Assembly (NCBI RefSeq): GCF_016808095.1
Contig: NC_068971.1
Coordinates: 5,654,501 to 5,718,500 of the forward strand
DNA length: 64,000 bases
Source: Vigna angularis
Lineage: Eukaryota; Streptophyta; Magnoliopsida; Fabales; Fabaceae
Reading direction: 5' to 3'
Part shown: positions 52,191-64,000 of the stretch, piece by piece
Layout: each line of letters begins with the position of its first letter
Position numbering within the stretch: the first letter of the stretch is position 1
Position numbers and translations under genes: made by a program
Notes under the pieces: generated by a model
Seen by the model: only the letters and a program-made list of their open reading frames with translations
What the model was told of the DNA's origin: nothing
Databases searched by the model: none

Positions 52191-53565
52191 ATGGATCGTC
52201 AATCGGAGAAGGATACATATACGATCCGTGAATTAGTATGTGTTACTTTATTTACATCCATTCCAACTGTTTCTACTTTTTTCTGTTTTCTTCTTACTCC
52301 TCTCACTTGTTCATCCGTAGCTCACTTTTTTGTTCCCAATTTCTTATGTTTTGTTTTTTTAAAGCCTTTTTAATTTGTAATGATGGCACAATGTTGTTTA
52401 TAAGGATTGAGTTGAAAGTATATGTGAATTACCACTTCTACTTCTTCTCGTGCCTCAGTTGGAATACCAGCCTCTTGAAAAAGAGATGTATACTTATGAA
52501 GCTGAGAAGGAACGAGTGCATTGCCCTTTGAAAAAGGATGCCAAGGAAACCCTTCACTTTGAGGATAACTTGTTTTTTGAAGCTGAAAATCCATTCTCAG
52601 ACATGATGCTCAGGGATCTACTCTTCACATGTACTGCTGGATATCACAGCACAACAAAAAGCCACATGGTAAGTTGGTAAGATTATAGCTTTGTTGTTTG
52701 ATGTTGTTTTGCTTTCTGAGTTATGTTATCATGTAAGAGGATATATAACTAACACATCAATTAAGTTTAAGTTGAAGAAAAATTATTTTATTATTTTTTA
52801 CTATTTCGTATTGTCCTCTTAAAGTTTAGTAGAAGGAGTTAAGCATATCCTTACCTGAAAATATTTAAATAATTTAGAAAAATACTGAGATTTCTAACCA
52901 GCCTGCTGTAACTAGGAGAGATTTCTGTAACATTTCTGATCCCTCTTGGGACTTTCTATATGCTGCAGAAACGGCGTAGAATGTATGTGCCTATTAATAC
53001 GAGTGGTTTCTGTCATTTCAACGTGAAAAATCAAAAGGTGAATCAAAGTTTCACCACAGAAAACAAGTTCTTGGAGTTAATCAATGAACCATATGATGGT
53101 AATCCTTTACTCACCAGGATAACGTTAAAGACTTCTCAACTGCGAAACAATTTCACAGGTTTTGATCTAAACAACAATAGCGAACTCTTCAGTCATGAAA
53201 AACGCAAGAAAACCGTACATCGTGTTTCATCTTTTGTTATGGCGTCCATTGTTTTTCTTTCGGTTGCCATGGAAATGTGCAGCCAGTTATCAATCATCCA
53301 GCTTCAGCCAAAATCTGGCCCCATTTTGTTTTTGTCCACAATTCTCAAGCTGTTCGGTTTCATGGCGTATGTATCAGCTACTGCAGCGATGATTGTTAAT
53401 GGTGCACCATTCCCTGGGATGCAGAGTTCAATGCTAATGTTTTGGGCCACTTTTATGCTTGTCAATTCTGCTAAATCACTCACAGAAGTGTACCTTCCAT
53501 TATTGGGAATCATTTTCACAGGCTGTTATGTGCTCGTGCCAAGCGCCACCACCACAATTACATGA
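52191..53565 (+). CDS. Unrecognised four-span membrane protein
   Basis: Three exons with GT-AG borders, all in phase 0: 52191-52235, 52459-52668 and 52969-53565 (852 nt, 283 aa). The soluble N-terminal half starts MDRQSEKDTYTIREL, continues LEYQPLEKEMYTYEAEK and includes CPLKKDAKETLHFEDNLFFEAE. The C-terminal half has four hydrophobic segments: VSSFVMASIVFLSVAMEM, ILFLSTILKLFGFMAYVSATAA, MLMFWATFMLVNSA and YLPLLGIIFTGCYVLV. A basic stretch HEKRKKTVHR precedes the first helix. No family is recognised and no catalytic motif is seen. The clean splice borders with preserved frame argue for a real gene. Its layout, soluble N terminus and C-terminal helices, recalls the divergent neighbour on the minus strand, but no sequence similarity could be shown. 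Confidence 0.65.
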
Positions 53566-53627
53566 AGGTCAACAATGAAAATAATAAGAAGCTGAGCTTC
53601 TAACTTAAACCAATTTCTGTTATACCT

Positions 53628-53630
<3 letters not shown>

Positions 53631-53698
<68 letters not shown>
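53631..53698. repeat. (TA)n microsatellite
   Basis: About 34 AT units beginning 65 bases after the stop codon of the four-span protein gene, probably within its 3' UTR. Confidence 0.95.
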
Positions 53699-53701
<3 letters not shown>

Positions 53702-54529
53702 CTTATTATCTGCGTGCTAGTGTTTATGGTCTAACATGCACCTTGATGTTCAGGGTGCACCCATGGTCAAACAGCTTATAGCCATAGATTTTGTTTGAAA
53801 TAACTTAAACTTTAAAAAATAGATAAATCTATGACTGTAAACGTTGGTGTTTTCATTCCCCAAACTCAAGGTGCATTTAGAACCCTGTGTGTTTCTTGTT
53901 CTTGTTTGTATCAATAATTCATAGGTGAAACACCGTACTTTCGGTGCAGTGCTGTACTGTTGTTGTTGGATTTTACTTTCTTACCATTATGTTGAAATTA
54001 TATATTTCAGTGATTTAAGTTGTGCAAATGCTATTTACTAATTGTGTTAGGCAGTCATCACAAAGGTAAATCAATATCAAGTCCATTAGACTCTTGTTTT
54101 GATCGATATTAAGTAAGCTGGTTATGTCGTTCTTGATATATACGAACTTAGCTGAGCATACAGATTTGTAATATTTAAGATCAAACTTATTCCAAATTCT
54201 GAGGGATTAACTTGCCAACATTTGATAGGCATGCCCTGTGTTTTTTTGGAAGAAGTAAAAAGGTGTAGATTATAGGTACTGGAGTAGGCAGGGGAGAATG
54301 AGTGGTTCTTAACTTTGTCATAAAAAAATGATATTGAGGGACCATCATCATGTTTTGTATAGGCAATAGTAGGCCAATGTCTTAGTTTGTCCCCTTTCAT
54401 TATTTCTACTAATGGACTTTTGATACATATATGTAAAATCAGAGTATACTGCAGAGGAAGAAGAGAGAAATAAAAATCATTCTAGAAAGCTGTTTCTGAA
54501 AACTATTTTTATGTGTTTCCTCTTTTCAA

Positions 54530-54740
54530 AATACATTTTATACAGGAGTGTGTTTTGGAAAAAAAATTTCGGAAATTTCATTCCAGAAAACATATCCCAA
54601 GATTCATTTCATACGTTGTTTAAAAAATCACATTTTAGAAATCTTGTTCTAGAAATTCTTCTCTGGAAATTTCATTCCAAAAATTCTTGGAAGTTTTTTT
54701 CAAAAGGTTTCGTAAATGTATATTCTGGAAGTCATTTTTC
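54530..54740. repeat. Degenerate GAAATTTCATTCCAGAA-type repeat
   Basis: Words such as GGAAATTTCATTCCAGAA, TAGAAATTCTTCTCTGGAAA, AAATTTCATTCCAAAA and GGAAGT recur over about 200 bases. The words contain inverted GAA/TTC blocks. Confidence 0.5.
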
Positions 54741-56374
54741 CTGACAGTAAAATGGTCGTTTCAAAAATGTGAAGATGTGCGCAAAGATATTGTGGGTGCA
54801 ATAAGTAAAAGGCTAAGTAAAGATCAAAGGTCTACTAAAATTTAGAAAGGATATGCAATCATTTTAATTCACAAAAATAGTTTAGTATGTAGTAGAGGAA
54901 GGATTCAGACTTCATAGGAGGAACTTTATCGTTGACACATATTGCATCCTTTGTGTCTCTTGGGATTATTTCAAGGTAATGGAAATTCTGATTTATATTT
55001 TGAGTAAAGATTTTTTGAGACACCTAAATATTTTACATTCATACTCTTATTCACATTTTATTCTCTTCTTTCTTGAAATAATATAAAAGTTTACATTTTT
55101 TTTTATCATTTTATCCTTATAACATATGTTAAATGAATGTTAAACAAATATAAATGTGTGTTATGATATCATTATTCTTATATTTTTGTCCATCCTCACA
55201 TAAATATGAGTTGAATAGATTTTCTATTCTAATATAATTTTTTTCAACTTTGTGTGCCTTTACATTATCTTCAATAATTGGCCGCCAATAGTGGCTAATC
55301 TAATTTCTGCCATTGCATGAACAACTTAGTCATGTGTCCCATTATTCGGTTGTTCAGTTTTTCATGGGTTTTGTTTGGACAGTTGTTGTGCACAGTTCAA
55401 TCACATGCAAAGTGCTATGCTTATACTTTTGGGCCATTTTTATGTTTTCACAATATTCTCATATTGTGATTTTGTTTATGTAAATCATTACTATAAATTA
55501 TGTTGTTTATACATATTAATAATTAAACAAATTTGTGCATATTCTTATAACATGAAACGCAAGATTATTTCTAACTAAATCAATTTAATCTCTTATTTTC
55601 AATTGTTTTACTAGAAAAAATAATTGGAAAGTTTTAACAAATAAAATTTGATTTGTGTGTATTTTATTTTCTAAATTTGACTCAATCATAATTGTAAATT
55701 ATATAAATATCGGATAAAGAATTGAGAAAATAAAGGTACTATTTGTTTGTTTCTTAATAAATTTCAATTTCATAAAAAAGTCACATTTAAGAATGTTATA
55801 TTTGAAAAATTAAATTAATGTTATATTAACTATAGTAATATTTAAGAATATAGTTATTACGAAAAATTATTGTTTAATAAATTAAATTTATAGTATTAAA
55901 TTTCATAAATGTAATATTTAATAATATTATTGAGAACATTTCTATTTTACGTATAAATAAGGTTAAAAACATAAAAAAAAAGCAGCTAAAAGCATTTTAT
56001 ATTTTATTTTAAAATTAAATAGATATAGTAAAATTAATTAATGTAATATTTAACGAAATTCTTAAAAAAAAAATTATGACATACTTAATTGTGTGTGATA
56101 TTAAATATCCTAAGAGCAAATGAAAACATAATATTGAATAATATTATTTTATCTTTAATTATACAAAGTATCATATAAAAAATAAGTAATTAATACAATG
56201 GGTGAAAAGGTGTTTTTAATGTTATATTTATACAAAATACTATATATAATATATTTATAGGAAAATATAGTAATCAGTGTATCAAATATTACATTAATGA
56301 TTTAGGTTGAGTGTATTTTGCTTTCCTCTAGCCGTTCAGATTAATGAGTGGATGCAACTTAAGTATATCTGACT

Positions 56375-56378
<4 letters not shown>

Positions 56379-56444
<66 letters not shown>
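56379..56444. repeat. (TA)n microsatellite
   Basis: About 33 TA units. Confidence 0.95.
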
Positions 56445-56447
<3 letters not shown>

Positions 56448-57609
56448 CAGCAGAAGATCTCACAATAACTGTATTTAATGGATTTAATCCAGAGAAGATT
56501 AGATATGCTAGGTGTTACACAAAGCAAGCATTTGTCGTTTTATTTGGACTTTGGATTATTTAATTTGTTTGTTTTATAGAAAATGTCTGAAATAATGGTT
56601 TCCTCGGTAGTTCTGACTTGGACATAGTTGTAAGGAATTGGACAAGAAGCACAAGGAAATGGATCAGAAAAATATTATACTATCTCTCTGTTTTCTAGCT
56701 CCATAGATGCCCATAAAAGGTCTTACAAAAAGTTCATGTAACCATTTTCTATTTGCAGTTACAGCCAATTCTTCCAGCTTGGTTATCTAATTTGTAGCCT
56801 AAATCCACCTCATTCTAGCTGTAATTTTAAGGTTCCATGTTGTTCCTATGCTCTGTAGTTCCCCCAAAGAATGTTCAGTAATTCAAAAATAACTTTAAAG
56901 AATATAACTTTAAGATACCCAGTTGTTGTATTCATAGTTTTCTACTATCAGTAATAAGATATTTACTTTCATTAACTTCCCTTTTGTATTGTTTTGATAA
57001 TTTACCAAAATCACCAACCCATTTGAAAGATTAAAGGACCCTTTAAGAATCAAAATATCTAAATCTATCTTGAATCCAAGCACCACCTTTCTCTGCTTTG
57101 GTTTTATAGGGTATGAGCAGAGAGGAAGGAACAAAAGCAGCATATAGTAATGCCATGGACCAACACAACAAATCCATGTTATGTCACCCCACTTGTTCAG
57201 AATCAAAACACATGCAAAGGTCGCCTAAAACGTGGGACCCTCAGAATACCATCTAAAATTTCCCACATGTAATCACATGATGGGTATGGAATGCCCAAAC
57301 CCTTGTCACAAATGAACCACCACACAAAAAAACAGCACAGTTCCTTTGCAGCAAAGAGACACCACCAATCCACAATAAGCACCACTCTCTTTTCCCTCTT
57401 TTGCAAGTCAAGTTTTGAAACAAAGAAGAGCAAAAACTAAAATCATTACCCAACTCAAACCCCAAAAACTTTTTTAGCCGAAAAGGACACAAGCCACCAC
57501 AAATGCCAACTTACACAGATAATTTAAATTACAAAGGGGCATTTTGGCCAACAAAAGTACCTACCCTTAACAAACAACCTCTTTCACTGGCTTATCATAA
57601 CCCTTCTGC

Positions 57610-57617
57610 TATATATA
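57610..57617 (+). promoter_or_regulatory. TATA box of the cyclin gene
   Basis: TATATATA followed by CCCTCTCTGTCTG lies 53 bases before the ATG at 57670, a normal plant distance for a short 5' UTR. Confidence 0.65.
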
Positions 57618-57669
57618 CCCTCTCTGTCTGACATCAATTCCAACCACTTTACTTCCTACAATTGATTCC

Positions 57670-59160
57670 ATGGCAGAGCTTGAGAGTCCTTCTGTTATGC
57701 CTAAGTTGATATCTTTTCTCTCTTCTCTGCTCAAAAGGGTTGCTGAATCTAATGATCTCAACCAGCAACAACTCCACCAAAAGGTCTCCGTTTTTCATGG
57801 CTTGACTTGCCCCACCATCTCTATTCAAAGCTATCTTGAGAGAATTTTCAAGTATGCAAACTGCAGTCCATCATGCTTCATTGTTGCATATGTCTATCTT
57901 GATCGCTTCACTCAGAGGCAACCCTCCTTGCCTATCAACTCCTTCAATGTGCATCGGTTACTCATCACCAGCGTTATGGTGGCTGCAAAATTCATGGATG
58001 ACTTGTGAGTATCTTAGTATAATCAAAACACCGATACATTTTCTTTTCTTTTCTTTTTCAAATCTAATACCCTTGAAGTCTGTCATAATCAATGAGGAAT
58101 TGTAAAGCTTAGTCCACTCTGAAATTTCAGTGAGATGTTTCTTTCATCTGGTCAATCTAATTGACATGGAATGGAAGAGCAAATTTAAGACAATTCTGAG
58201 GAGTGCTTGAATTTCCTAGTAACAAATTGTTGTGGTTAACATGGTGGGGTATGATTAACGGTTAATCATGTGATTTAAGTATGTAGTGGTAATTTCGGAA
58301 TGAAATACGTTATAACATTTGTTGGAAGAGGTCAGATGATCAGATCCTTTCAACCAGATCAGAGAAAAAACAATAGAATTGCTCTGCCATTCCCGTGTTT
58401 GGAGATTGATGTTTCTCATGTTGATTGTGAAATACTTCATTTCAGGAGAAGAAGAAAATAAAATCTGTAATAAACGCAGATCTTGCATGTTAGTTTTTCC
58501 CTGTAAAATTTTCACTTTCTACCATAATAATTCTCTGTTACATAGTTGTAAATTGAAAACGACCATGTTTCTTAAAAGAATATAGTCTTGCTTGTGAACA
58601 CTACTATGTCCAGGCTGGCTTTACCTTGGAAAGAGACAACCCACCCATGTTACCCCACCACTTTATTGCATGTACGCAGCAGCTAACTTTTAAAGACAAT
58701 CATGAACTTCCTGAAAAACAATGTCTCTACACAAATCTATGGTCGAATTTAGCACAAGACATAAAAGGAAATGCCAAACTCTTAATGATTATTGACTCGC
58801 TTGTTTCATCTTAAAAAATTTACATGCTATTCAGCAAATTCCTCATTCTTTCACTTTTCTGTCACTCTTGAAATCCTTAGGTACTACAACAATGCTTACT
58901 ATGCAAAAGTTGGAGGAATCACTACAATAGAGATGAATTTTCTTGAGGTGGACTTCTTATTTGGCTTGGGTTTCCATTTAAATGTAACCCCTGGTACCTT
59001 CCAAGCTTACTGTGCACATCTCCAAAGAGAAATGTTGCTGATGCAACCACTGACTTTGGCAGATTCTTCCCTAAGTTTAGGAAAATCACTAAAGGCACAT
59101 TTATGCTTCAACGAGGATGAATCATCTTCCCATCAAAAGCAACAACAATTAGCTGTTTGA
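57670..59160 (+). CDS. CYCP4;1: P/U-type cyclin, CYCU4-1-like
   Basis: Regulatory cyclin of the plant P (U) class, which binds A-type cyclin-dependent kinases and resembles yeast PHO80. Two exons, 57670-58004 and 58881-59160, join inside the codon for Leu in FMDDLYYNNAYY, giving 615 nt and 204 aa, the usual size. Residues about 25-140 form the cyclin fold: MPKLISFLSSLLKRVAESND, FHGLTCPTISIQSYLERIF, YANCSPSCFIVAYVYLDRF, LPINSFNVHRLLITSVMVAAK, and VGGITTIEMNFLEVDFLFGL. The C terminus SSHQKQQQLAV matches Arabidopsis CYCU4-1. One small difference from the usual family sequence is FHGLTCPTI, where RPTI is normal. The 876-base intron is at the position known in this family. The frame is intact. Confidence 0.95.
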
Positions 59161-62100
59161 TTTTCTTGCATTTTCTCAATGCATGTAATCAGTGCTCTAG
59201 CTGTAGATGTAGTGAACCTATTACAGATTTGCAAATTAAATCATTTTGCTCCTTTCTTTGTGTCTCCAATTAGTTTTTGTTTTCTATTTCTGAATTCTGG
59301 TTGATTAAATTATTTGGTATTGTACAGAGTTACAGATAACTGTCTCTTCTTTACAGTCTGGCTAGATAAGTCTAGTATTTTAGTTCTTCTGATATAATAA
59401 TCAATGGTTTTTTGTATGGTTGAGACCGATTCTCGTCCACCTTTGGATTCCATAGGGGATTTGCAAATTGCACTGTCACTTAAACAAAGGGAAAGCTTTT
59501 AACAACATTTTAGACAGAAATGTGTGGTGACTGAGGAGTGCATGGCCATTTTGGCCATTAGAAGACAAAAGAATGATGTGCACAGTTCAATAGATGGGTA
59601 CTATTTTAATGAAACTCTGTGCTAGTCTACAAGGAATAGGGTCCAGGGATCAATTACAGATTCAACATGTTACTTCAATGGAAAAAGACCGCTGAAACCT
59701 TAATTCCAATTGACATGAAAAAAACAATATACACATAATATAATATAAAAAAAAAATACTATTATATACATGTTTGTATACTTTTACTTTTCTATGCTCA
59801 AGTGGGTATATGAATTACTAGGATCTTTTTCAGAATATTCAAGATTATCTTGGGATTATACTTTATATGATTGTGGCTTGTCTCAAAAGTGTCTTTTACT
59901 TTGTATCCACACAAATTCTGTGAATTGTTGATCTACTGATATGTATACATAGATGTTCACTTGGGGTGTTAGAAAGTTTTTGATACTATGGTAGCTATAC
60001 ATCACAAGCATAATCACCGACATTCCATTCAACATCAAACAGATAGTGCATGCTAATTGACAGTTGGGCTAATTCTGCGGAAGTCAAGAAACATGTGCAA
60101 TAAAGGTCAACCAGAATTAGTTGGCTGCATGTATATAGAATGAGACAGAGAAAGATAATGGTGCCACTACCAAGTGGAAAATTTGACTGCTTGGTATAAG
60201 TTTTTTTCAATATATATATATATAACAATTTGAGTTATTAAAGATTGAATATGTATGGTAACAACAACACCAACAAATCAAGATGATTTTTCCACGGTAA
60301 TGGTGTGTAACCATATATTTGGAAAAGAAATTGAAAAAACTTCTTTTATGCTTGACAATGATTTGTAGATAAAGTTTGTTGTTTCAGAAACCATGAAAAG
60401 GTGTAGTAAATACAATAGAGAAGTGTTAGAACATGTTAGGACGATTTTGGTTCATCTGAGGTGGTAAGAGCTATTCAAGCAATAAGGCTTAGAAGCTTAT
60501 CTCTGAGTGTAAAATCTCTGAAGTGATTTTGGTACATGTGAATGATTAGAAAAATATGAAATATCAAATATGATCGAATTATATTTAGAAGATAATAAAG
60601 TAAATCTAATAAGTTTATTATATTTAACCTCTTATAATTATTATTTCTATAGTACTTTCTTTATCTATACTATGAGAAAAAATTGATATTATCACTAATA
60701 AAAACTCGTCAATAAAGTTTTGAAATCATAAACAAAACTCAATGTTTACAATAAAAATTTGTTAATAATGTGATTTTCAATAAATTTTATTAACAAATAA
60801 AAAGTTTAGTCAATAATAATCAAGAACTATAAATTTATTGATAATTAAATTTGTCAATAACTTTTTAATAATATTGTTATTTGGTTTTTTCTTTTTCTTT
60901 CTCATCTTTATTTCATTTTCTCTTTTTTTTCTTGTTCTCTTCTCCCCGTGGAATGTTATTGACTCTTCATTTAGTAGAGTTGTTGGCTTTTCTTTATTCT
61001 TTTTTTTCTTTTCTCCTCTTTTCTCATTCTTTTTTTTTTCTTTTCTACGTTGTCGCATCATTGTCATCGTCATTCCATTGTTGCACTACTTTCGATTATC
61101 TTCTTCTCTTCTTTCTCCTCCTTCTCTTCTTCCTCCTTTTTTCTTCTTATTTTCTTCTCTTTTTCTTTTGTTTCTCACCCATCTCTAATTAATCTATAAA
61201 TATATTTGATAAGATATAGTGAGAAATTTAACATTTACTTTACAAACAAATTTTATTGACAAATTTTAAGAAATTAAATCATGATATATTGATGGATTTT
61301 ACTACAAAATGATCAAAACTTAAAACGAAAAATTTAGTATCATTTTACTGATAGAATATATTAATTTATCGATAAATTTTATCAACAAAATTATTCTTAT
61401 AAGTAAATTTCGACACTAAATTTTGTCTTACAAACAATTTATTTTATTCGATAAAATTCTATCAATGATTAAAAAATGATAAATTAATGTAGATTTTCAG
61501 TTTTACCATGAATGTCCAAAAGTTATAAGAATGACTTTAACTTTATACTCAAAAAGATGTTTTCTTTTGAAGTATCAAATAATAGTTTAAATGTTATCCG
61601 AACTGTTACTCTAAGAATCTTACAACTAATAGTTCAGTACACAATGAATTAAAACTAGTTGGTAACAATTTTTTATAATGTTTGCTTTTCTGTTGAACTA
61701 GTATTTTATTTGAGATAATTAACATAAATTATGGATAGAAGTCACATGTTCTATCTTCTTCTTCTAGATTCCTAATGTATGTGTTATGTCTACCACTCCC
61801 TTCCAAATTAAAGAGCACATTATCTTTCTTATCTCCTTCCAGAATAGTTGGTACTTGCTGCATCTGCAAGCCATAATCATGTTGAGTAATTATTACATTC
61901 AGCAGGTCAGAAAATTGAGAAGAAAAATAAGTTCAACCAATTAATAAATTAAGAGGTTAAAATATATACTTAATTATTGATAACATATCTGTCATACTTC
62001 ACTAGAAGAAATTGGTATAATTGCAAAGGATGATTAATAAAGTGATTTTACAAATATGATCAGTTATAATCTTTAATATTATAAAATAATAGATTATAAG

Positions 62101-62479
62101 AGAAAGCCCGTTAAAAAAGAAAATCAATGATCTTGAACATTGTTTAATAATTTCTTAACCATAAATGACTTAAGTATGCATTATTAGAGAAATAAACAAT
62201 TGTGATATAATATTCTTTAAAGCATGCTTTTTAATTAATGTAGTACTGAAAGAGAGTAAAACGGCTTAAATTATTATACACATAACTCTTCATAAACTAC
62301 AACAGTTCTTATATTTATATAAAATTGTTTAATACAATATTAATGCATATTAAAATGTCAATCAAGTGTGACATGATTAACAAATAATTTATCTCTTGAT
62401 TAATACAATGTAGAACACAAAGTCACACTTCCTGCTTCCACTTAAAACGCAAAGGAAACTGTTTCGGTGGAAAGTTTTG
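59161..62479. other. Intergenic DNA with a probable transposon remnant
   Basis: No gene recognised. The part 60690-61510 has AT-rich flanks with repeated TTGTCAATAA/TTATTGACAAA words in both orientations around a CT-rich core (60885-61190), resembling a decayed DNA transposon with subterminal repeats. Confidence 0.4.
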
Positions 62480-62905
62480 GGACCGAGAAACTAACCTGTT
62501 GATGTGTCTGGGCTGCTTGCTCGCCTTCAAGCTCCAGCTGTTAGCCGATCGGTGTTGGCGCAAGCCGATCGGTCTCCTTTGGGATGGGGGTGGATGTACC
62601 TGCAAAAGGTACTCCGACGCTCAAGTTAGGCGTGTGATTTTGAGGAGCCTCGGCTCTTAGTTGAATGTTTAGTGAATGGTTATCACTATGGAGTATGGGA
62701 GAGTAACGTAGAGTAAATAATGCGTAAGTGGAACGTACCTGGCCTTTGGCCCTGGCTTTGTATTTATAATTTACCTCATGGATCTTAAGCTGATATAAGC
62801 CCAATAAAATATAAACAGAATAAGATATAAACAGATTACCTGAATATCCGGTTGGTTGTTTGTAACCACTCGGTTAATATTTTATACTATACATGCCCCC
62901 CAAGT
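62480..62905 (-). mobile_element. LTR-like segment, minus strand
   Basis: On the minus strand TATAAATA (62761-62768) is followed about 130 bases on by CTAACTTGAGCGTCGGAG, a word I know as frequent in LTRs of eudicot retrotransposons, then by TACCTTTTGCAGGTACATCC. This order (TATA box, then that conserved word) suggests the U3-R part of an LTR. The inner boundary may lie near 62497 (ACATCAACA then GGTTAGTTTC). No partner LTR or coding sequence is in the window; the element could extend past 64000. Confidence 0.45.
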
Positions 62906-62974
62906 CCGAGTTAAGCGGTCGGCTTTAGCCGTGGTTAACTATAGGACTGATGAGTTTGAGGGAGGCTGCGTTGG

Positions 62975-64000
62975 CGGAACTGAAAGCGTTTTACCGCTCG
63001 ACCTTCAATAGTAACCGAGCGGAATTTACCGCTCGGTCTTCGACATTTGTCGAGAGGGTTTTACCTCTCGACCTTCGACAGTAACCGAGCGGGATTTACC
63101 GCTCGTCCTTCAACAGGAAACGAGAAGATTTTACCTCGCGGTCTTCGACATTTGTCGAGATGGTTTTACCTCTCGACCTTCGACATTTAACCGAGCGGGA
63201 TTTACCGCTCGTCCTTCAACAGGAACCGGGAGGAATTTACCTCTCGGTCTTCGACATTTTGTCGAGAGGGTTTTACCTCTCGACCTTCGACATTTAACCG
63301 AGCGGGATTTACCGCTCGTCCTTCAACAGGAACCGAGAGGAATTTACCTCGCGGTCTTCGACATTTGTCGAGAGGGTTTTACCTCTCGACCTTCGACATT
63401 TAACCGAGCGGGATTTACCGCTCGTCCTTCAACAGGAACCGGGAGGAATTTACCTCTCGGTCTTCGACATTTTGTCGAGAGGGTTTTACCTCTCGACCTT
63501 CGACATTTAACCGAGCGGGATTTACCGCTCGTCCTTCAATAGGAACCGAGAGGAATTTACCTCTCGGTCTTCGACATTTGTCGAGAGGGTTTTACCTCTC
63601 AACCTTCGACATTTAACCGAGCGGGATTTACCGCTCGTCCTTCAATAGGAACCGAGAGGAATTTACCTCTCGGTCTTCGACATTTGTCGAGAGGGTTTTA
63701 CCTCGACCTTCGACATTTAACCGAGCGGGATTTACCGCTCGTCCTTCAATAGGAACCGAGAGGAATTTACCTCTCGGTCTTTGACATTTGTCGAGAGGGT
63801 TTTACCTCTCGACCTTCGACATTTAACCGAGCGGGATTTACCGCTCGTCCTTCAATAGGAAACGAGAGGAATTTACCTCTCAGTCTTCGACATTTGTCGA
63901 GAGGGTTTTACCTCTGCTTTGAGCTAGGAGTGTTTCCTAGTGAACGGGATTTACCGTTCGTCGTTGAGAGGGCTTTACCTCTTGCCCGAGGGGGATTTAC
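62975..64000. repeat. 106-bp tandem array of palindromic modules
   Basis: The word AACCGAGCGG starts at 63013, 63083, 63189, 63296, 63402, 63509, 63615, 63719 and 63825. After a first short step of 70, the spacings are 106 or 107 except one of 104. Each unit is three modules of about 35 bases. Each module has a 7-bp inverted repeat around a TTTAC-containing loop, with stems CGAGCGG/CCGCTCG or CGAGAGG/CCTCTCG. The array degenerates after 63915 but the module motif continues to the window edge. It follows the LTR-like segment and may be part of the same element. Confidence 0.9.

Larger units (their letters stand above)
53566..57609. other. Intergenic DNA
   Basis: Holds (TA)n at 53631-53698 and 56379-56444, a short-motif repeat at 54530-54740, and AT-rich DNA. 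The part from 57050 to 57600 is of mixed composition and is probably the cyclin promoter. No other gene recognised. Confidence 0.5.

Noticed and set aside
60838..61192. Phe/Leu/Ser-rich frames of about 100 aa
   Set aside because: Translations of a CT-rich low-complexity block with no start context or homology.
62975..64000. CRISPR-like regular repeat array
   Set aside because: The repeats are contiguous with no unique spacers, and the setting is a plant genome; it is a minisatellite.

Overview
The window looks like nuclear DNA of a flowering plant, most likely a phaseoloid legume (Phaseolus/Vigna/Glycine type). The evidence is AT-rich introns with GT-AG borders, plant-specific gene families (CYCU/CYCP4 cyclin, plant KDO-8-P synthase, ASIL-type trihelix factor), long (TA)n and (AAT)n microsatellites, and plant-type LTR retrotransposons and CACTA transposons. 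The species assignment is inference; no organelle or bacterial gene layout is present.

Left part (1-31.4 kb): a 5S-rRNA-bearing Cassandra-like LTR fragment, then four well-supported genes, all on the + strand. These are KDO-8-phosphate synthase (13 coding exons, 290 aa), a three-RRM hnRNP-Q/LIF2-like RNA-binding protein (11 coding exons, 780 aa), a membrane-anchored protein joining a Cys-rich PAN/apple-like region to a divergent cyclophilin domain (5 exons, 324 aa), and a single-exon trihelix transcription factor (317 aa). The spacers hold degenerate short repeats and AT-rich sequence.

Middle (31.4-45 kb): a dated nest of mobile DNA. A decayed Ty3/gypsy 3' end (LTR plus integrase tail, minus strand) abuts a Ty1/copia fragment. 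The copia fragment is split by a CACTA transposon (33414-44994, TSD CAT), and the CACTA element is itself split by a very young Athila-like LTR retrotransposon (33960-44433, 2402-bp LTRs with one difference found by eye, TSD AACGC, tRNA-Asp primer site). The retrotransposon encodes Gag on the minus strand and has no recognisable pol. In the opposite orientation it carries a gene-like unit with an intact WUSCHEL-type homeodomain, an in-frame intron, a WUS-box-like LLDLFPIP motif and downstream AATAAA signals. This captured or resident WOX-like gene is the most striking thing in the window. The CACTA arms also contain a 276-bp fold-back with a 23-nt perfect stem segment and many GACGTC palindromes.

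Right part (45-64 kb): retroelement debris, a divergent pair of unrecognised multi-span membrane protein genes (48.6-49.2 kb minus; 52.2-53.6 kb plus), the CYCU4-1/CYCP4;1 cyclin gene (2 exons, 204 aa), an AT/CT-rich probable transposon remnant, an LTR-like segment on the minus strand, and at the edge a 106-bp tandem array. That array is built of ~35-bp modules, each holding a 7-bp-stem palindrome whose two arms co-vary between modules.

The host genes are functionally unrelated (cell-wall sugar synthesis, RNA processing/chromatin, secretory-pathway cyclophilin, transcription, cell cycle) and do not form a pathway cluster.
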